A stretch of 64,000 bases of DNA, taken from NCBI RefSeq assembly GCF_000024105.1, contig NC_013164.1, positions 1 to 64,000 on the forward strand, in the 5' to 3' direction. Position 1 is the stretch's first letter, and every line of letters begins with the position of its first letter. This document shows, in pieces, positions 9,424-16,923 of this stretch. The notes beneath the pieces were generated by a model. The model worked only from the letters and a program-made list of their open reading frames with translations. It did no database searches and was not told where the DNA came from. A program made the translations under genes and the position numbers. Origin of the DNA: Anaerococcus prevotii DSM 20548 (lineage in GTDB: Bacteria > Bacillota > Clostridia > Tissierellales > Peptoniphilaceae).

Positions 9424-9546
9424 ATGACAAATGATATTTTAAATTTACAAAGAATGCAACCCAGAGAAGATATAACAGTAATGGCTGCATCAACTTATAG
9501 TACGAACTGTAAAAACTCAAGCGGCGTAAGTCTATTTATTTGCTAA
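9424..9546 (+). CDS. class III lanthipeptide precursor A3 (40 aa)
   Basis: An ATG start with AAGGAGG gives a 40-residue peptide with leader MTNDILNLQRM (LxLQ motif) and core ASTYSTNCKNSSGVSLFIC. The rings are S23-x2-S26-x2-C29 and S33-x2-S36-x3-C40. It is the first of three near-identical tandem copies. A small hairpin (ACAGTT/AACTGT) lies in the 68-base gap after A2. Confidence 0.88.
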   Translation: MTNDILNLQRMQPREDITVMAASTYSTNCKNSSGVSLFIC

Positions 9547-9610
9547 TATTAGTAAGTATAAATTATTTTCACGTATGATAAAAACGCTATAAAATAAGGA
9601 GATATTAATT

Positions 9611-9733
9611 ATGACAAATGATATTTTAAATTTACAAAAAATGCAACCTAGAGAAGATATAACAGTAATGGCTGCATCAACTTTTAGTACAAACTGTAAA
9701 AACTCAAGCGGCATAAGTCTATTTGTTTGCTAA
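9611..9733 (+). CDS. class III lanthipeptide precursor A4 (40 aa)
   Basis: This is a near copy of A3 with R10K, Y25F, V35I and I39V. Leader motif LNLQ and the ring motifs S23-S26-C29 and S33-S36-C40 are unchanged. All core substitutions are conservative and fall between the ring-forming residues, which suggests selection on the ring scaffold. The start is exactly 187 bases after that of A3. AAGGAG precedes the ATG. Confidence 0.88.
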   Translation: MTNDILNLQKMQPREDITVMAASTFSTNCKNSSGISLFVC

Positions 9734-9797
9734 TATTAGTAAATATAAATTATTTTCACGTATGATAAAAACGTTATAAAATAAGGAGATATTAATT

Positions 9798-9920
9798 ATG
9801 ACAAATGATATTTTAAATTTACAAAAAATGCAACCTAGGGAAGATATAGCAGTAATGGCTGCATCAACTTATAGTACAAACTGTAAAAACTCAAGCGGTG
9901 TAAGCCTTTTTATCTGCTAA
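9798..9920 (+). CDS. class III lanthipeptide precursor A5 (40 aa)
   Basis: This is the third tandem copy, again 187 bases after the previous start. The core is identical to A3 at the protein level (ASTYSTNCKNSSGVSLFIC). The leader differs by R10K and T18A. Two precursors with the same core but separate genes suggest gene dosage rather than new chemistry for this pair. A terminator-like hairpin follows. Confidence 0.88.
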   Translation: MTNDILNLQKMQPREDIAVMAASTYSTNCKNSSGVSLFIC

Positions 9921-9937
9921 TATAGAATATTTTTAAA

Positions 9938-9978
9938 ATTACATATCATTAAATTAGTATTAATATTTGATATGTAAT
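9938..9978 (+). terminator. hairpin after the precursor genes
   Basis: The arms ATTACATATCA and TGATATGTAAT form a perfect 11-bp stem with a 19-base loop. No long U tract follows, so termination or 3' stabilisation are both possible. Confidence 0.5.
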
Positions 9979-10010
9979 CGGATAAATAAAAATGATGGTA
10001 CCTTATGAAC

Positions 10011-10247
10011 TGACCCCTAAAAGTTAGACCAAAAAACTAACTAAAGGAGGTCAGTTTTTTAATGGCAAAATATAGCACAGAATTCAAAATGAAAGTAGTA
10101 AAATAATATTTAGAATCCAGTATCTCATATAAATCTTTATCAGTTAAATATTGCATACCTTCAGAAATCGTAGTAATAAACAGGGTAAATGCATACTAGT
10201 CACAAGGCTATAAAGGACTAAAAGTAAAGAGAAAAAATACACAATAG
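10011..10247 (+). mobile_element. remnant of an IS3-family element, left end and decayed orfA
   Basis: TGACCCCTAAAAGTTAGACC at 10012 looks like a terminal repeat of IS150-like elements. It is followed by AAGGAGG and a frame starting MAKYSTEFKMKVVK, the usual start of an IS3-family OrfA (helix-turn-helix). The frame then has in-frame stops (after VVK and after VNAY) but continues recognisably to about 10247. OrfB and the right end are missing here. Confidence 0.7.
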
Positions 10248-10531
10248 AGAAATGTTATCTATAGCAAATAAGACGTACCAATTACATGAATCAAAAATAT
10301 CATTAAATAATCAAAATATTTAATGGATTGTGGTTATTTTGATTATTCTTATGACTTTAGTAAATGTAATCGTTAAAATAATATTTCTTGTGAAACTTTA
10401 TGAAAACATGATAAAATAATTTTATTGATTGAATTTAACATTTAGAGTACTTAATTTTAGAATACTTAATTTATAATTAATTGCAAAATAATTTTTGAAA
10501 AGGTTACAAGTTTAATTACTTATATCCTATG
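10248..10531. other. non-coding stretch with one hairpin
   Basis: No supported gene. AATAATCAAAAT (about 10305) and TTTTGATTATT (about 10336) form a strong dyad, possibly a terminator. Confidence 0.3.
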
Positions 10532-10862
10532 ATCTTTCCACTTCCTTCCCATAATAATTTTCATAGTTTTTCCTATACTGAACAAGGTCTGAAAATTGCT
10601 CTTTAATCAAAGAATGCTCTTGCATAAGGGTGTTCTTTTTTCTTGAAATTGTTAATATTTCTTTTGTGTTTGGTAGTTTTTTATAGTTTTCTAAAATTTC
10701 TTTAGCAGCTATTTTGTATACGGAAAGCTCACTATAATATTCTTCTGCAAATTACTTGTCTTCAGGATTTTTCTTATGGTATTTATAGATCTCATGATAT
10801 TTATTTATAATATTTAAATTTTTTCATATCTTGTTACAGATTTTTTTATTTCGGTTTATACA
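10532..10862 (-). pseudogene. decayed 3' end of a mobA relaxase gene
   Basis: Read on the minus strand this is a degraded copy of the last ~330 bases of the intact relaxase gene at 19005-20336. Long stretches match, for example around CATAGTTTTTCCTATACTGA. Deletions and an in-frame stop break it. It covers the C-terminal coiled region only, not the catalytic motif. Together with the intact copy it flanks the whole 11-18.5 kb RiPP locus, as expected if that locus arrived with, or recombined into, a mobilizable element. Confidence 0.75.
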
Positions 10863-11070
10863 TCAAAATAAGAACAAAAATATCAAGCTAACTAAGATAA
10901 AGACATGCTTAACATGAGATTGAAGTAAAGAGCAATTTCTAAAATAAAAGGCAAAATTTAAAATAGTATTGTAGTAATATTTTTTTATGAACAAGGAATT
11001 CAAAGAATAAGCGACGAAGGATTTTCAATGACTAAAAATTATATAGCAAAGGTAATAATTAAATAATATT

Positions 11071-11145
11071 CACAAAAGTTAGCTGAAATAAATTTCTAAC
11101 TACTATAAAATTAAATTAGAAATAAGGTAGTAAAAGCGTTAGTAG
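11071..11145 (+). promoter_or_regulatory. upstream element shared with 4335-4410
   Basis: This is the second copy of the CACAAAAGTTAGCTGAAA element with AGTTAG/CTAACT arms, sitting 18-90 bases before the phospholipase gene. The rest of the preceding gap (10863-11070) shows no supported gene. Confidence 0.45.
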
Positions 11146-11162
11146 CATAAAGGAGATATGTA

Positions 11163-11732
11163 ATGAAAGAAAAATTTAAAAAAATATTTTTAGGGTTAAT
11201 TTTTGTACTGGCTATTTGTGTACTTATTTTTCCTAATAATAATGTAGCTGCATCCGATGGAGAAAATTTGAGCTATAGTGAAATTGAAAAAATAGGAGAT
11301 GAAGTTAAGGAATACATCATTGTAGATAATGGTAGGTTATATTTTGATTATCAAAATGCACAAAATAATAACGAAAGTCCAGAAGTTATAGAACAAGGCT
11401 TATTGTTAGAATCAATTAGTTCAAATTATGCAGGATTTAATACTGAAGGTTACAGTACACGTTCAATAGGGTTACCAATATGGGGGAACTATTGTGGACC
11501 AGGTTATGGCGGAAAGGATTCAGATGAACCAGTTACTGATGTACTAGATGAAGGTTGTAGAAGACACGATCAATGCTACAAGTGGTCTCCAACTCTTAGA
11601 AAGAATTGTAAATGTAATAAAGACTTAGTAGATTATATTGATGCACATAAAAGCGAAATGTCAGGAACAATGGCTAAAGTTGCTTGGGCAATCAGAACAT
11701 ACTTTAATACAGTAGGTCAAATAGGATGCTAA
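11163..11732 (+). CDS. secreted phospholipase A2-like protein
   Basis: This 189-residue protein begins with a signal peptide (KKIFLGLIFVLAICVLIF, about residues 6-24, cleavage near AAS at 30-32). The C-terminal half carries the phospholipase A2 signature: a calcium-loop-like NYCGPGYGG followed by DEGCRRHDQCY, with the catalytic His-Asp pair and disulfide cysteines, and CKCNK further on. The family hydrolyses the sn-2 ester of phospholipids. The stretch at 33-100 may be a propeptide. It opens a RiPP operon and overlaps the next gene by seven bases. Its role there (membrane-active toxin, helper of the peptide, or unrelated) is unknown. AAGGAG precedes the ATG. Confidence 0.8.
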   Translation: MKEKFKKIFLGLIFVLAICVLIFPNNNVAASDGENLSYSEIEKIGDEVKEYIIVDNGRLYFDYQNAQNNNESPEVIEQGLLLESISSNYAGFNTEGYSTRSIGLPIWGNYCGPGYGGKDSDEPVTDVLDEGCRRHDQCYKWSPTLRKNCKCNKDLVDYIDAHKSEMSGTMAKVAWAIRTYFNTVGQIGC

Positions 11733-11989
11733 AAAATATAGAAAAATACACATTTATACTCGGCATAATAATATTTGTTATTTCATATATTCTTCCTGTA
11801 GATTTATTAAATAAATTTACAGAATTGAAACCTTTAGGTATAAGCACGATTTTTATATGTCCTATACTTGGGATAATTGGCTTGATATCTTCCATAAAAA
11901 GAAAATCTATACTATTTGTTTTTTTGAACTTGCTATTGGTATTATCTTTTCCAATTACTATGTTCATTGGAAATTTACTTTTCAAATAG
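11726..11989 (+). CDS. small membrane protein (possible immunity protein)
   Basis: This 87-residue protein has about three hydrophobic segments (FILGIIIFVISYILPV, TIFICPILGIIGLI, ILFVFLNLLLVLSF). I recognise no family. It overlaps the phospholipase gene by seven bases, so the two are translationally coupled. Small membrane proteins coupled to toxin genes are often immunity proteins; that role is inferred from context only. Confidence 0.6.
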   Translation: MLKNIEKYTFILGIIIFVISYILPVDLLNKFTELKPLGISTIFICPILGIIGLISSIKRKSILFVFLNLLLVLSFPITMFIGNLLFK

Positions 11990-12001
11990 CTGGTATAAAA
12001 A

Positions 12002-12430
12002 GTGAAGAACAGAAAAATAATTAAAAGCATATATGTAGTAGTTATTGTTTTAGCAATATTTAAACTTTTCAAATTAAATATTAGTAACTATGAGCAATTT
12101 TATCAATTATCTAATTATGAAATAGCTTCTAAACAATTAAATAAAATAAATTGGCAAGATATTAAAGGTAAAGACGGAATATATTTATTGACATCTAAAA
12201 ATTGTCCATATTGCTTACGTTATATAAGTAACGGAGTAGGTTTAGTAAAAGAAAATAGAGAACTTAATCTATCTGAAAATATTGTAGACTTAGATATAAA
12301 TGAATATTTTAATAATACCAAACTCAATGAAATTTTAGATGAGTATGGTGTTGATACTATACCTTGTATAGTGGTCATAAAGAATAATGAGATAAGAATA
12401 ATAAATTTTGAAGATATTCAAAATTATTAA
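12002..12430 (+). CDS. membrane-anchored thioredoxin-like protein
   Basis: This 142-residue protein starts with GTG. An N-terminal anchor (IYVVVIVLAIFKLF) is followed by a thioredoxin-type fold with the redox motif NCPYC near residue 67 and a cis-proline loop DTIPCIVVI near 120. It resembles bacteriocin accessory thioredoxins. Outside the membrane it could make or keep disulfides in the phospholipase (at least eight cysteines in the mature part) or act on the cysteine-rich peptide encoded next. Confidence 0.7.
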   Translation: MKNRKIIKSIYVVVIVLAIFKLFKLNISNYEQFYQLSNYEIASKQLNKINWQDIKGKDGIYLLTSKNCPYCLRYISNGVGLVKENRELNLSENIVDLDINEYFNNTKLNEILDEYGVDTIPCIVVIKNNEIRIINFEDIQNY

Positions 12431-12552
12431 ATATAAGTATTTAAATATGAATAATCATAATTAACAAAATTCACATAGTAGGAAATGGGTAGGGGTGGGA
12501 ATCAGTTTAGATATTATATGGAGTCAGGATTAGAACAAGTAGGAGGAAGAGA

Positions 12553-12705
12553 ATGTTTGAAAAGATAAATTTAGGTAACAATGAAAAAATGAACTCATCA
12601 GAAAGTTGGCAACCTTGCATGTGGTGTGACTATCCAGAAGATACGTGTGCTGATTTAGGGTGTATTTTTTGCGATGGAAACAAAGATGATATCATAGGAA
12701 ACTAA
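12553..12705 (+). CDS. five-cysteine radical SAM RiPP precursor (50 aa)
   Basis: This 50-residue peptide has a strong GGAGGAAG ribosome site. The C-terminal half is CMWCDYPEDTCADLGCIFC plus an acidic tail, with cysteines at 22, 25, 32, 37 and 40 and no other cysteine. A radical SAM/SPASM enzyme gene follows 90 bases later, and ABC transporters follow that. This is the usual layout of sactipeptide or ranthipeptide loci. I know no precursor family with this spacing. An overlapping 27-codon frame at 12485-12568 is probably chance. Confidence 0.75.
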   Translation: MFEKINLGNNEKMNSSESWQPCMWCDYPEDTCADLGCIFCDGNKDDIIGN

Positions 12706-12795
12706 GTAACTAAATAGAATTATAGTAAATCTAGCAGTATGTAAATAACATATTCTGGCTCCATATTATATTACTATGTATAGAAGGAGGAATGG

Positions 12796-14139
12796 ATGAT
12801 TACATCAGGTTTTATAAAACTCAAACATAATAACAACAAATACATTTTTGATTATGATAATGTGTCAATAATACGAATTGATGACAAAGTAGAAAAATTT
12901 TTAAATTTAATGCAGAAGTATGAATGGGAAGAATTAGAAAATAAATCATCTATGTATATGACTAAACAGGAATATAGAAAATTAATAGAATCTATGAAAT
13001 CTATGGGTTTTTTAAGAGAAGCAGAATTTGAAGGTAAACAACACTATGATTCTAGCAATAAAATTTCATCGATAACATTGATGCTTATTCAAGGCTGTAA
13101 CTTAGCATGCAAGTATTGTTTTGGTGATGAAGGTAGATATAATCACACTGGATTTATGGATTCAGACACAGCTAAACAATCAATAGATTTTTTAATTGAA
13201 AATACAAATAGTGATAAACTTAATATTATATTTTTTGGTGGAGAACCGTTATTAAGATTTGATCTGATTAAAGAAATAGTAAATTATTGTAAAATCAAAG
13301 AATCAACCAATAAATTAAAATTTTATTTTAGTATGACAACTAATGGTACATTGTTAAATAAAGAAGTAAATGAATTCATCATTGAAAATAAAATTAATAC
13401 AATGATTAGTATAGATGGAGACTTAAACGATAATAGTGATAGGGTTTATCAAAATGGCAATCAAGCATACAATGACATTATAGAAAATACTTTATACTTA
13501 AGAAATAAAGGCTTACTATCGGCTAGAGCTACCATTACTCCTAGAAATTTAGATATGGTTAGAGTTTTTGAGCATTTAAATACCTTGAACTTTAAGAATA
13601 TACCAATATCTGCCGCTGACAATTCTTTAGGAACACTTGAATATAAGAGGTATATTGATGAAAATATAAATCTTATCAATCAATTTAAAGATTATATTAA
13701 AAATGGAGAAATAGATAAAGCTAAGAAAGTAAAAATTCTATTCAGGGCATTAAAGCAAATACATTTTAGCAAAAAACAAAATTACCCTTGTGGTGCTGCT
13801 TTTAACTCAGTGGCTATTGATATTGATGGAAATATATATCCTTGTCATAGGTTTGTATCGTATGATCATTATAATATAGGTAATGTATATTCAAATTGTA
13901 TGCAGACTTCTAATTTCATAAAAAAAATCTTTAATGATAATAGCAAGCTTACTGAATGTAGTAGCTGCTTTGCTAAACATTTCTGTAGGTGTGGCTGCCC
14001 TTACGAAAATTATGAAAACACAGGTATTTTAAATAGACCTTCCAGTAGACAGTGCTATTTAAATAAAGTTATATTTATGAAATTATTATACTTATATATA
14101 GATTTAAGTGATTCTGAGATAAAGGCGTTATTTGAGTAG
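12796..14139 (+). CDS. radical SAM/SPASM peptide maturase
   Basis: This 447-residue enzyme has an N-terminal winged-helix region (about 1-85) like the RiPP recognition element of peptide-modifying radical SAM proteins. The radical SAM cluster site is C101-x3-C105-x2-C108 (GCNLACKYC). A SPASM domain with auxiliary clusters follows (YPCGAAF near 331, YPCHRF, then CSSCFAKHFCRCGC near 388 and QCYLN). The layout matches thioether-forming maturases such as SCIFF and sactipeptide enzymes. The substrate is most likely the five-cysteine peptide at 12553. GGAGG precedes the ATG. Confidence 0.85.
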   Translation: MITSGFIKLKHNNNKYIFDYDNVSIIRIDDKVEKFLNLMQKYEWEELENKSSMYMTKQEYRKLIESMKSMGFLREAEFEGKQHYDSSNKISSITLMLIQGCNLACKYCFGDEGRYNHTGFMDSDTAKQSIDFLIENTNSDKLNIIFFGGEPLLRFDLIKEIVNYCKIKESTNKLKFYFSMTTNGTLLNKEVNEFIIENKINTMISIDGDLNDNSDRVYQNGNQAYNDIIENTLYLRNKGLLSARATITPRNLDMVRVFEHLNTLNFKNIPISAADNSLGTLEYKRYIDENINLINQFKDYIKNGEIDKAKKVKILFRALKQIHFSKKQNYPCGAAFNSVAIDIDGNIYPCHRFVSYDHYNIGNVYSNCMQTSNFIKKIFNDNSKLTECSSCFAKHFCRCGCPYENYENTGILNRPSSRQCYLNKVIFMKLLYLYIDLSDSEIKALFE

Positions 14140-14148
14140 GTGATTAGT

Positions 14149-14823
14149 GTGGAAAAAATAATTAAAATAAAAAATCTTTATAAGAGTTATGGTAAAGGTT
14201 CAGTAAAAAATGAAGTTCTTAAAGATATAGATTTAAATATTAATGAAGGTGAATTTGTTTCTATAATGGGAAAATCTGGATCTGGAAAGTCTACACTTTT
14301 AAATATAATAGCTACTATAGAAAAACCGGATAAAGGTCAGATAGAAATTGATGGAAACAATATAGAGAAACTTAGTTTAAAAAAGGCAAATGACTTTAGA
14401 AGAAAATATTTAGGTTTTATTTTTCAAGATTTTAAATTAATTGAATCTATGAATGTTAAAGAAAATATTGCAGTTCCACTATTATTAAAAAACGAAAAGC
14501 CTAATACTATAAATCAAAAAATAGACAATATCTTAAAAAAATTAAATATAGAATACTTAAAAGATAAAAACTCTTATGAAATATCTGGTGGAGAAAAACA
14601 AAGAGTTGCTTGTGCAAGAGCACTTATAGGTAATCCTAAGATTATACTGGCCGATGAGCCAACGGGGGCTTTAGATTCTAACTCTGCTGAAAATTTGATG
14701 AATCTTATAAAAGATATAAATAAAAAATTTAATACTACAGTGCTTTTAGTTACTCATGATAAAAATGTAGCCGAGTATGGAGATAGAATTATAACAATAA
14801 AAGATGGAGAAATAGAGGGATAA
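14149..14823 (+). CDS. ABC transporter ATPase, BceA/MacB type
   Basis: This ATPase of about 224 residues has GKSGSGKSTL (Walker A), ISGGEKQR (signature) and ILADEPTGALDS (Walker B), the pattern of the LolD/MacB/BceA group. I prefer the GTG at 14149, which has AGGTGA five bases upstream, over the GTG at 14140. The next gene encodes its permease two bases on. BceAB pairs protect cells against antimicrobial peptides, so self-immunity to the RiPP is the likely role. Confidence 0.85.
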   Translation: MEKIIKIKNLYKSYGKGSVKNEVLKDIDLNINEGEFVSIMGKSGSGKSTLLNIIATIEKPDKGQIEIDGNNIEKLSLKKANDFRRKYLGFIFQDFKLIESMNVKENIAVPLLLKNEKPNTINQKIDNILKKLNIEYLKDKNSYEISGGEKQRVACARALIGNPKIILADEPTGALDSNSAENLMNLIKDINKKFNTTVLLVTHDKNVAEYGDRIITIKDGEIEG

Positions 14824-14824
14824 G

Positions 14825-16915
14825 ATGAGAATAAGAATATCTAATTTAAGTCTAAAAGATAAAGTAGATAAATATAAGACTTATTTCATATCAATTATTG
14901 TTTGTGCGACTTTATTTTTTTCATTTCTTTCTATAGCTGATTCTAAAAGTGTGATAATGTCAAATGATTTATATGATTTTTCATATTTTGAAACAATAAT
15001 AAGGTGGTTAATATATATAGCATCAGCAGGGATATTTTTGATATTAAATTTCGTAAATGGAAATATTTATAAAATTAGAATTAAAAGCATATCAGTATTA
15101 AATATTATGGGAGCAAAAAGATCTACCTTGGCTAAAATACTTGCTATGGAGATGCTACCTATTTATTGTATAGGTGTTTTAATTGGAATTTGTGTAGGTC
15201 AAATCACTTCTCAATTTATAAATGCTTTTATAGCAAATGCAATTTTAGAAAAATATTCCATAAATTTAGTATTTTATGCTAGTACCCTTCTTAGAACTAT
15301 TATTTATTTTGCTTTGATATTTCTTATAACAAATCTTTTTAATGCTTTTAAGATAATTAAAAAGAAACCAATAGATTTAATAAATGATGGGAAAAATATT
15401 AATAAAAAGACTGTATCAAAAACTAAGTTAATAATATCAAGCCTCATCTTCATTATCTGCTTAGTATATATATCATATAATATATACACTTATTTTAATT
15501 TAGATAGAGACTTTACAGGTCCAATACCAAATTACGAAAGCAATAAAGTTCAAGCTAGTCTTTTAATAGCGTCTATACTACTTATGTATTCATTTTTCTA
15601 TACTATTATTTATTTTTTAGATAAGAAACGTAAAAATGAAAGCATATATCAAAAAGATAAGCTCCTCGTATCATCTAATATTCAAATGAATATATTTGAA
15701 AATGTTAGGTTATTAGTAACTATAGTTATATTCTTGGTTATTTCTATTTTGGCTTTTTCATTGCCTAGAATCATGTCTACGATTGGGGAAGAGAATTATC
15801 ATAACAGGATGAAAAATGATATATATGTTCTCACTGATTTTTATGTCCTGGACAGTCAAAAAGATGTTATAGAGAATGATTATTCTTTTATTGAAAATTT
15901 AGTAGAAGAGAAGGGGGCAAATTTAGAAGGAAGCGTAGAACTTAAATATTTTTATCCAAGAAAAGAAGATTTTAAACCTTATAGTAAGAAGAATAATAGA
16001 TATGATGAATCTCGTTTAGCTATATCTTTAAGTCAATACAATGAATTAAGGAAAATGCAAAACTTAGATGAAATAGAACTTAAAGACAATGAATTTGCCT
16101 ACCAATTAGCAAATACTGAAGACATAGACCAGTACAAAGATAACTTGATAAAAAATAGAAAATTAAAATTAGATACAGTAGAGCTAGTTGGTAAAGGACA
16201 AGGACTTGATTATGTTTACACTGAAAATCTAGGAACTTATATTTATGGTGGTATAAACAAGGATTTGTTAATCTTTCCAGATAAAGTAACAGAAAATCTC
16301 GATCTTGCAAAAATTAACTTTGTTGGCAATACTGATGGAGGGTTAGATTATAAAAGTGCAAAAGAATTAGAAAATGAAATAGAAACGACTGTTAATAAAC
16401 AGTTTACAAATTTGGAAGATAAATATAAAGATGAGTTAGAAAAAGAAAATTCAGAAGGATTTTTACAAGTTATTAGGCTTGATGAAATAGAAAAAGTGGA
16501 CACTAAATTTATGTCACTTTTGACTTTAGTATTGGGAACATATATTGGATTTATATTTACAATCATTGTAATGACAATTCTATTAATACAGTCCCTGATA
16601 AATACCAAAAACTCACTAGAAAACTATAAAATGTTAGAAATTCTTGGTTTAGATAAGAATAGGGTTTTAAGTATAAATAACAAAATCACACGCTCTTTCT
16701 CAATGATACCACTTATTATTTCTATTTTTATAATAGTATCTATACTAATATCTATCTACATTCGATTTAAAAATAGGATTAAGCTTTTTATTGGATTAGA
16801 TAACTATATTTACTCGCTTTTAATAAGTATTTGTCTTGTATTAGTTTTCATAGTTCTATATATTTTTATTATAATTAGAGAAAATAAGAAGCTAGTAAAT
16901 CAAAAAATGAGATAA
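14825..16915 (+). CDS. FtsX-type permease, BceB-like
   Basis: This 696-residue permease has about ten hydrophobic segments. A large soluble loop of roughly 230 residues (about 320-550) lies between the seventh and eighth. That layout and length are typical of BceB, whose extracellular loop senses lipid-II-binding peptides. No BceRS two-component genes are in the window, so any sensing would need to act through another regulator or be purely protective. It is cotranscribed with the ATPase gene. Confidence 0.82.
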   Translation: MRIRISNLSLKDKVDKYKTYFISIIVCATLFFSFLSIADSKSVIMSNDLYDFSYFETIIRWLIYIASAGIFLILNFVNGNIYKIRIKSISVLNIMGAKRSTLAKILAMEMLPIYCIGVLIGICVGQITSQFINAFIANAILEKYSINLVFYASTLLRTIIYFALIFLITNLFNAFKIIKKKPIDLINDGKNINKKTVSKTKLIISSLIFIICLVYISYNIYTYFNLDRDFTGPIPNYESNKVQASLLIASILLMYSFFYTIIYFLDKKRKNESIYQKDKLLVSSNIQMNIFENVRLLVTIVIFLVISILAFSLPRIMSTIGEENYHNRMKNDIYVLTDFYVLDSQKDVIENDYSFIENLVEEKGANLEGSVELKYFYPRKEDFKPYSKKNNRYDESRLAISLSQYNELRKMQNLDEIELKDNEFAYQLANTEDIDQYKDNLIKNRKLKLDTVELVGKGQGLDYVYTENLGTYIYGGINKDLLIFPDKVTENLDLAKINFVGNTDGGLDYKSAKELENEIETTVNKQFTNLEDKYKDELEKENSEGFLQVIRLDEIEKVDTKFMSLLTLVLGTYIGFIFTIIVMTILLIQSLINTKNSLENYKMLEILGLDKNRVLSINNKITRSFSMIPLIISIFIIVSILISIYIRFKNRIKLFIGLDNYIYSLLISICLVLVFIVLYIFIIIRENKKLVNQKMR

Positions 16916-16923
16916 GTAAGGAG

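Larger units (their letters stand above)
9424..9920 (+). repeat. 187-bp tandem repeat carrying precursor A3, A4 and A5
   Basis: The three precursor genes and their 64-base spacers repeat with a constant 187-base period. The spacers differ by only two bases, so duplication is recent. Each spacer holds TTTTCA and TATAAA 16 bases apart, a possible internal promoter, and an AAGGAG ribosome site. Confidence 0.85.

Noticed and set aside
9424-9920. CRISPR-like regular repeats
   Set aside because: The 187-bp units are coding duplications with start, stop and ribosome sites, not short repeats with unique spacers.
12485-12568. 27-residue frame MGRGGNQFRYYMESGLEQVG... with a GG that looks like a leader end
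   Set aside because: It overlaps the real precursor start, has almost nothing after the GG and a poorly spaced ribosome site.
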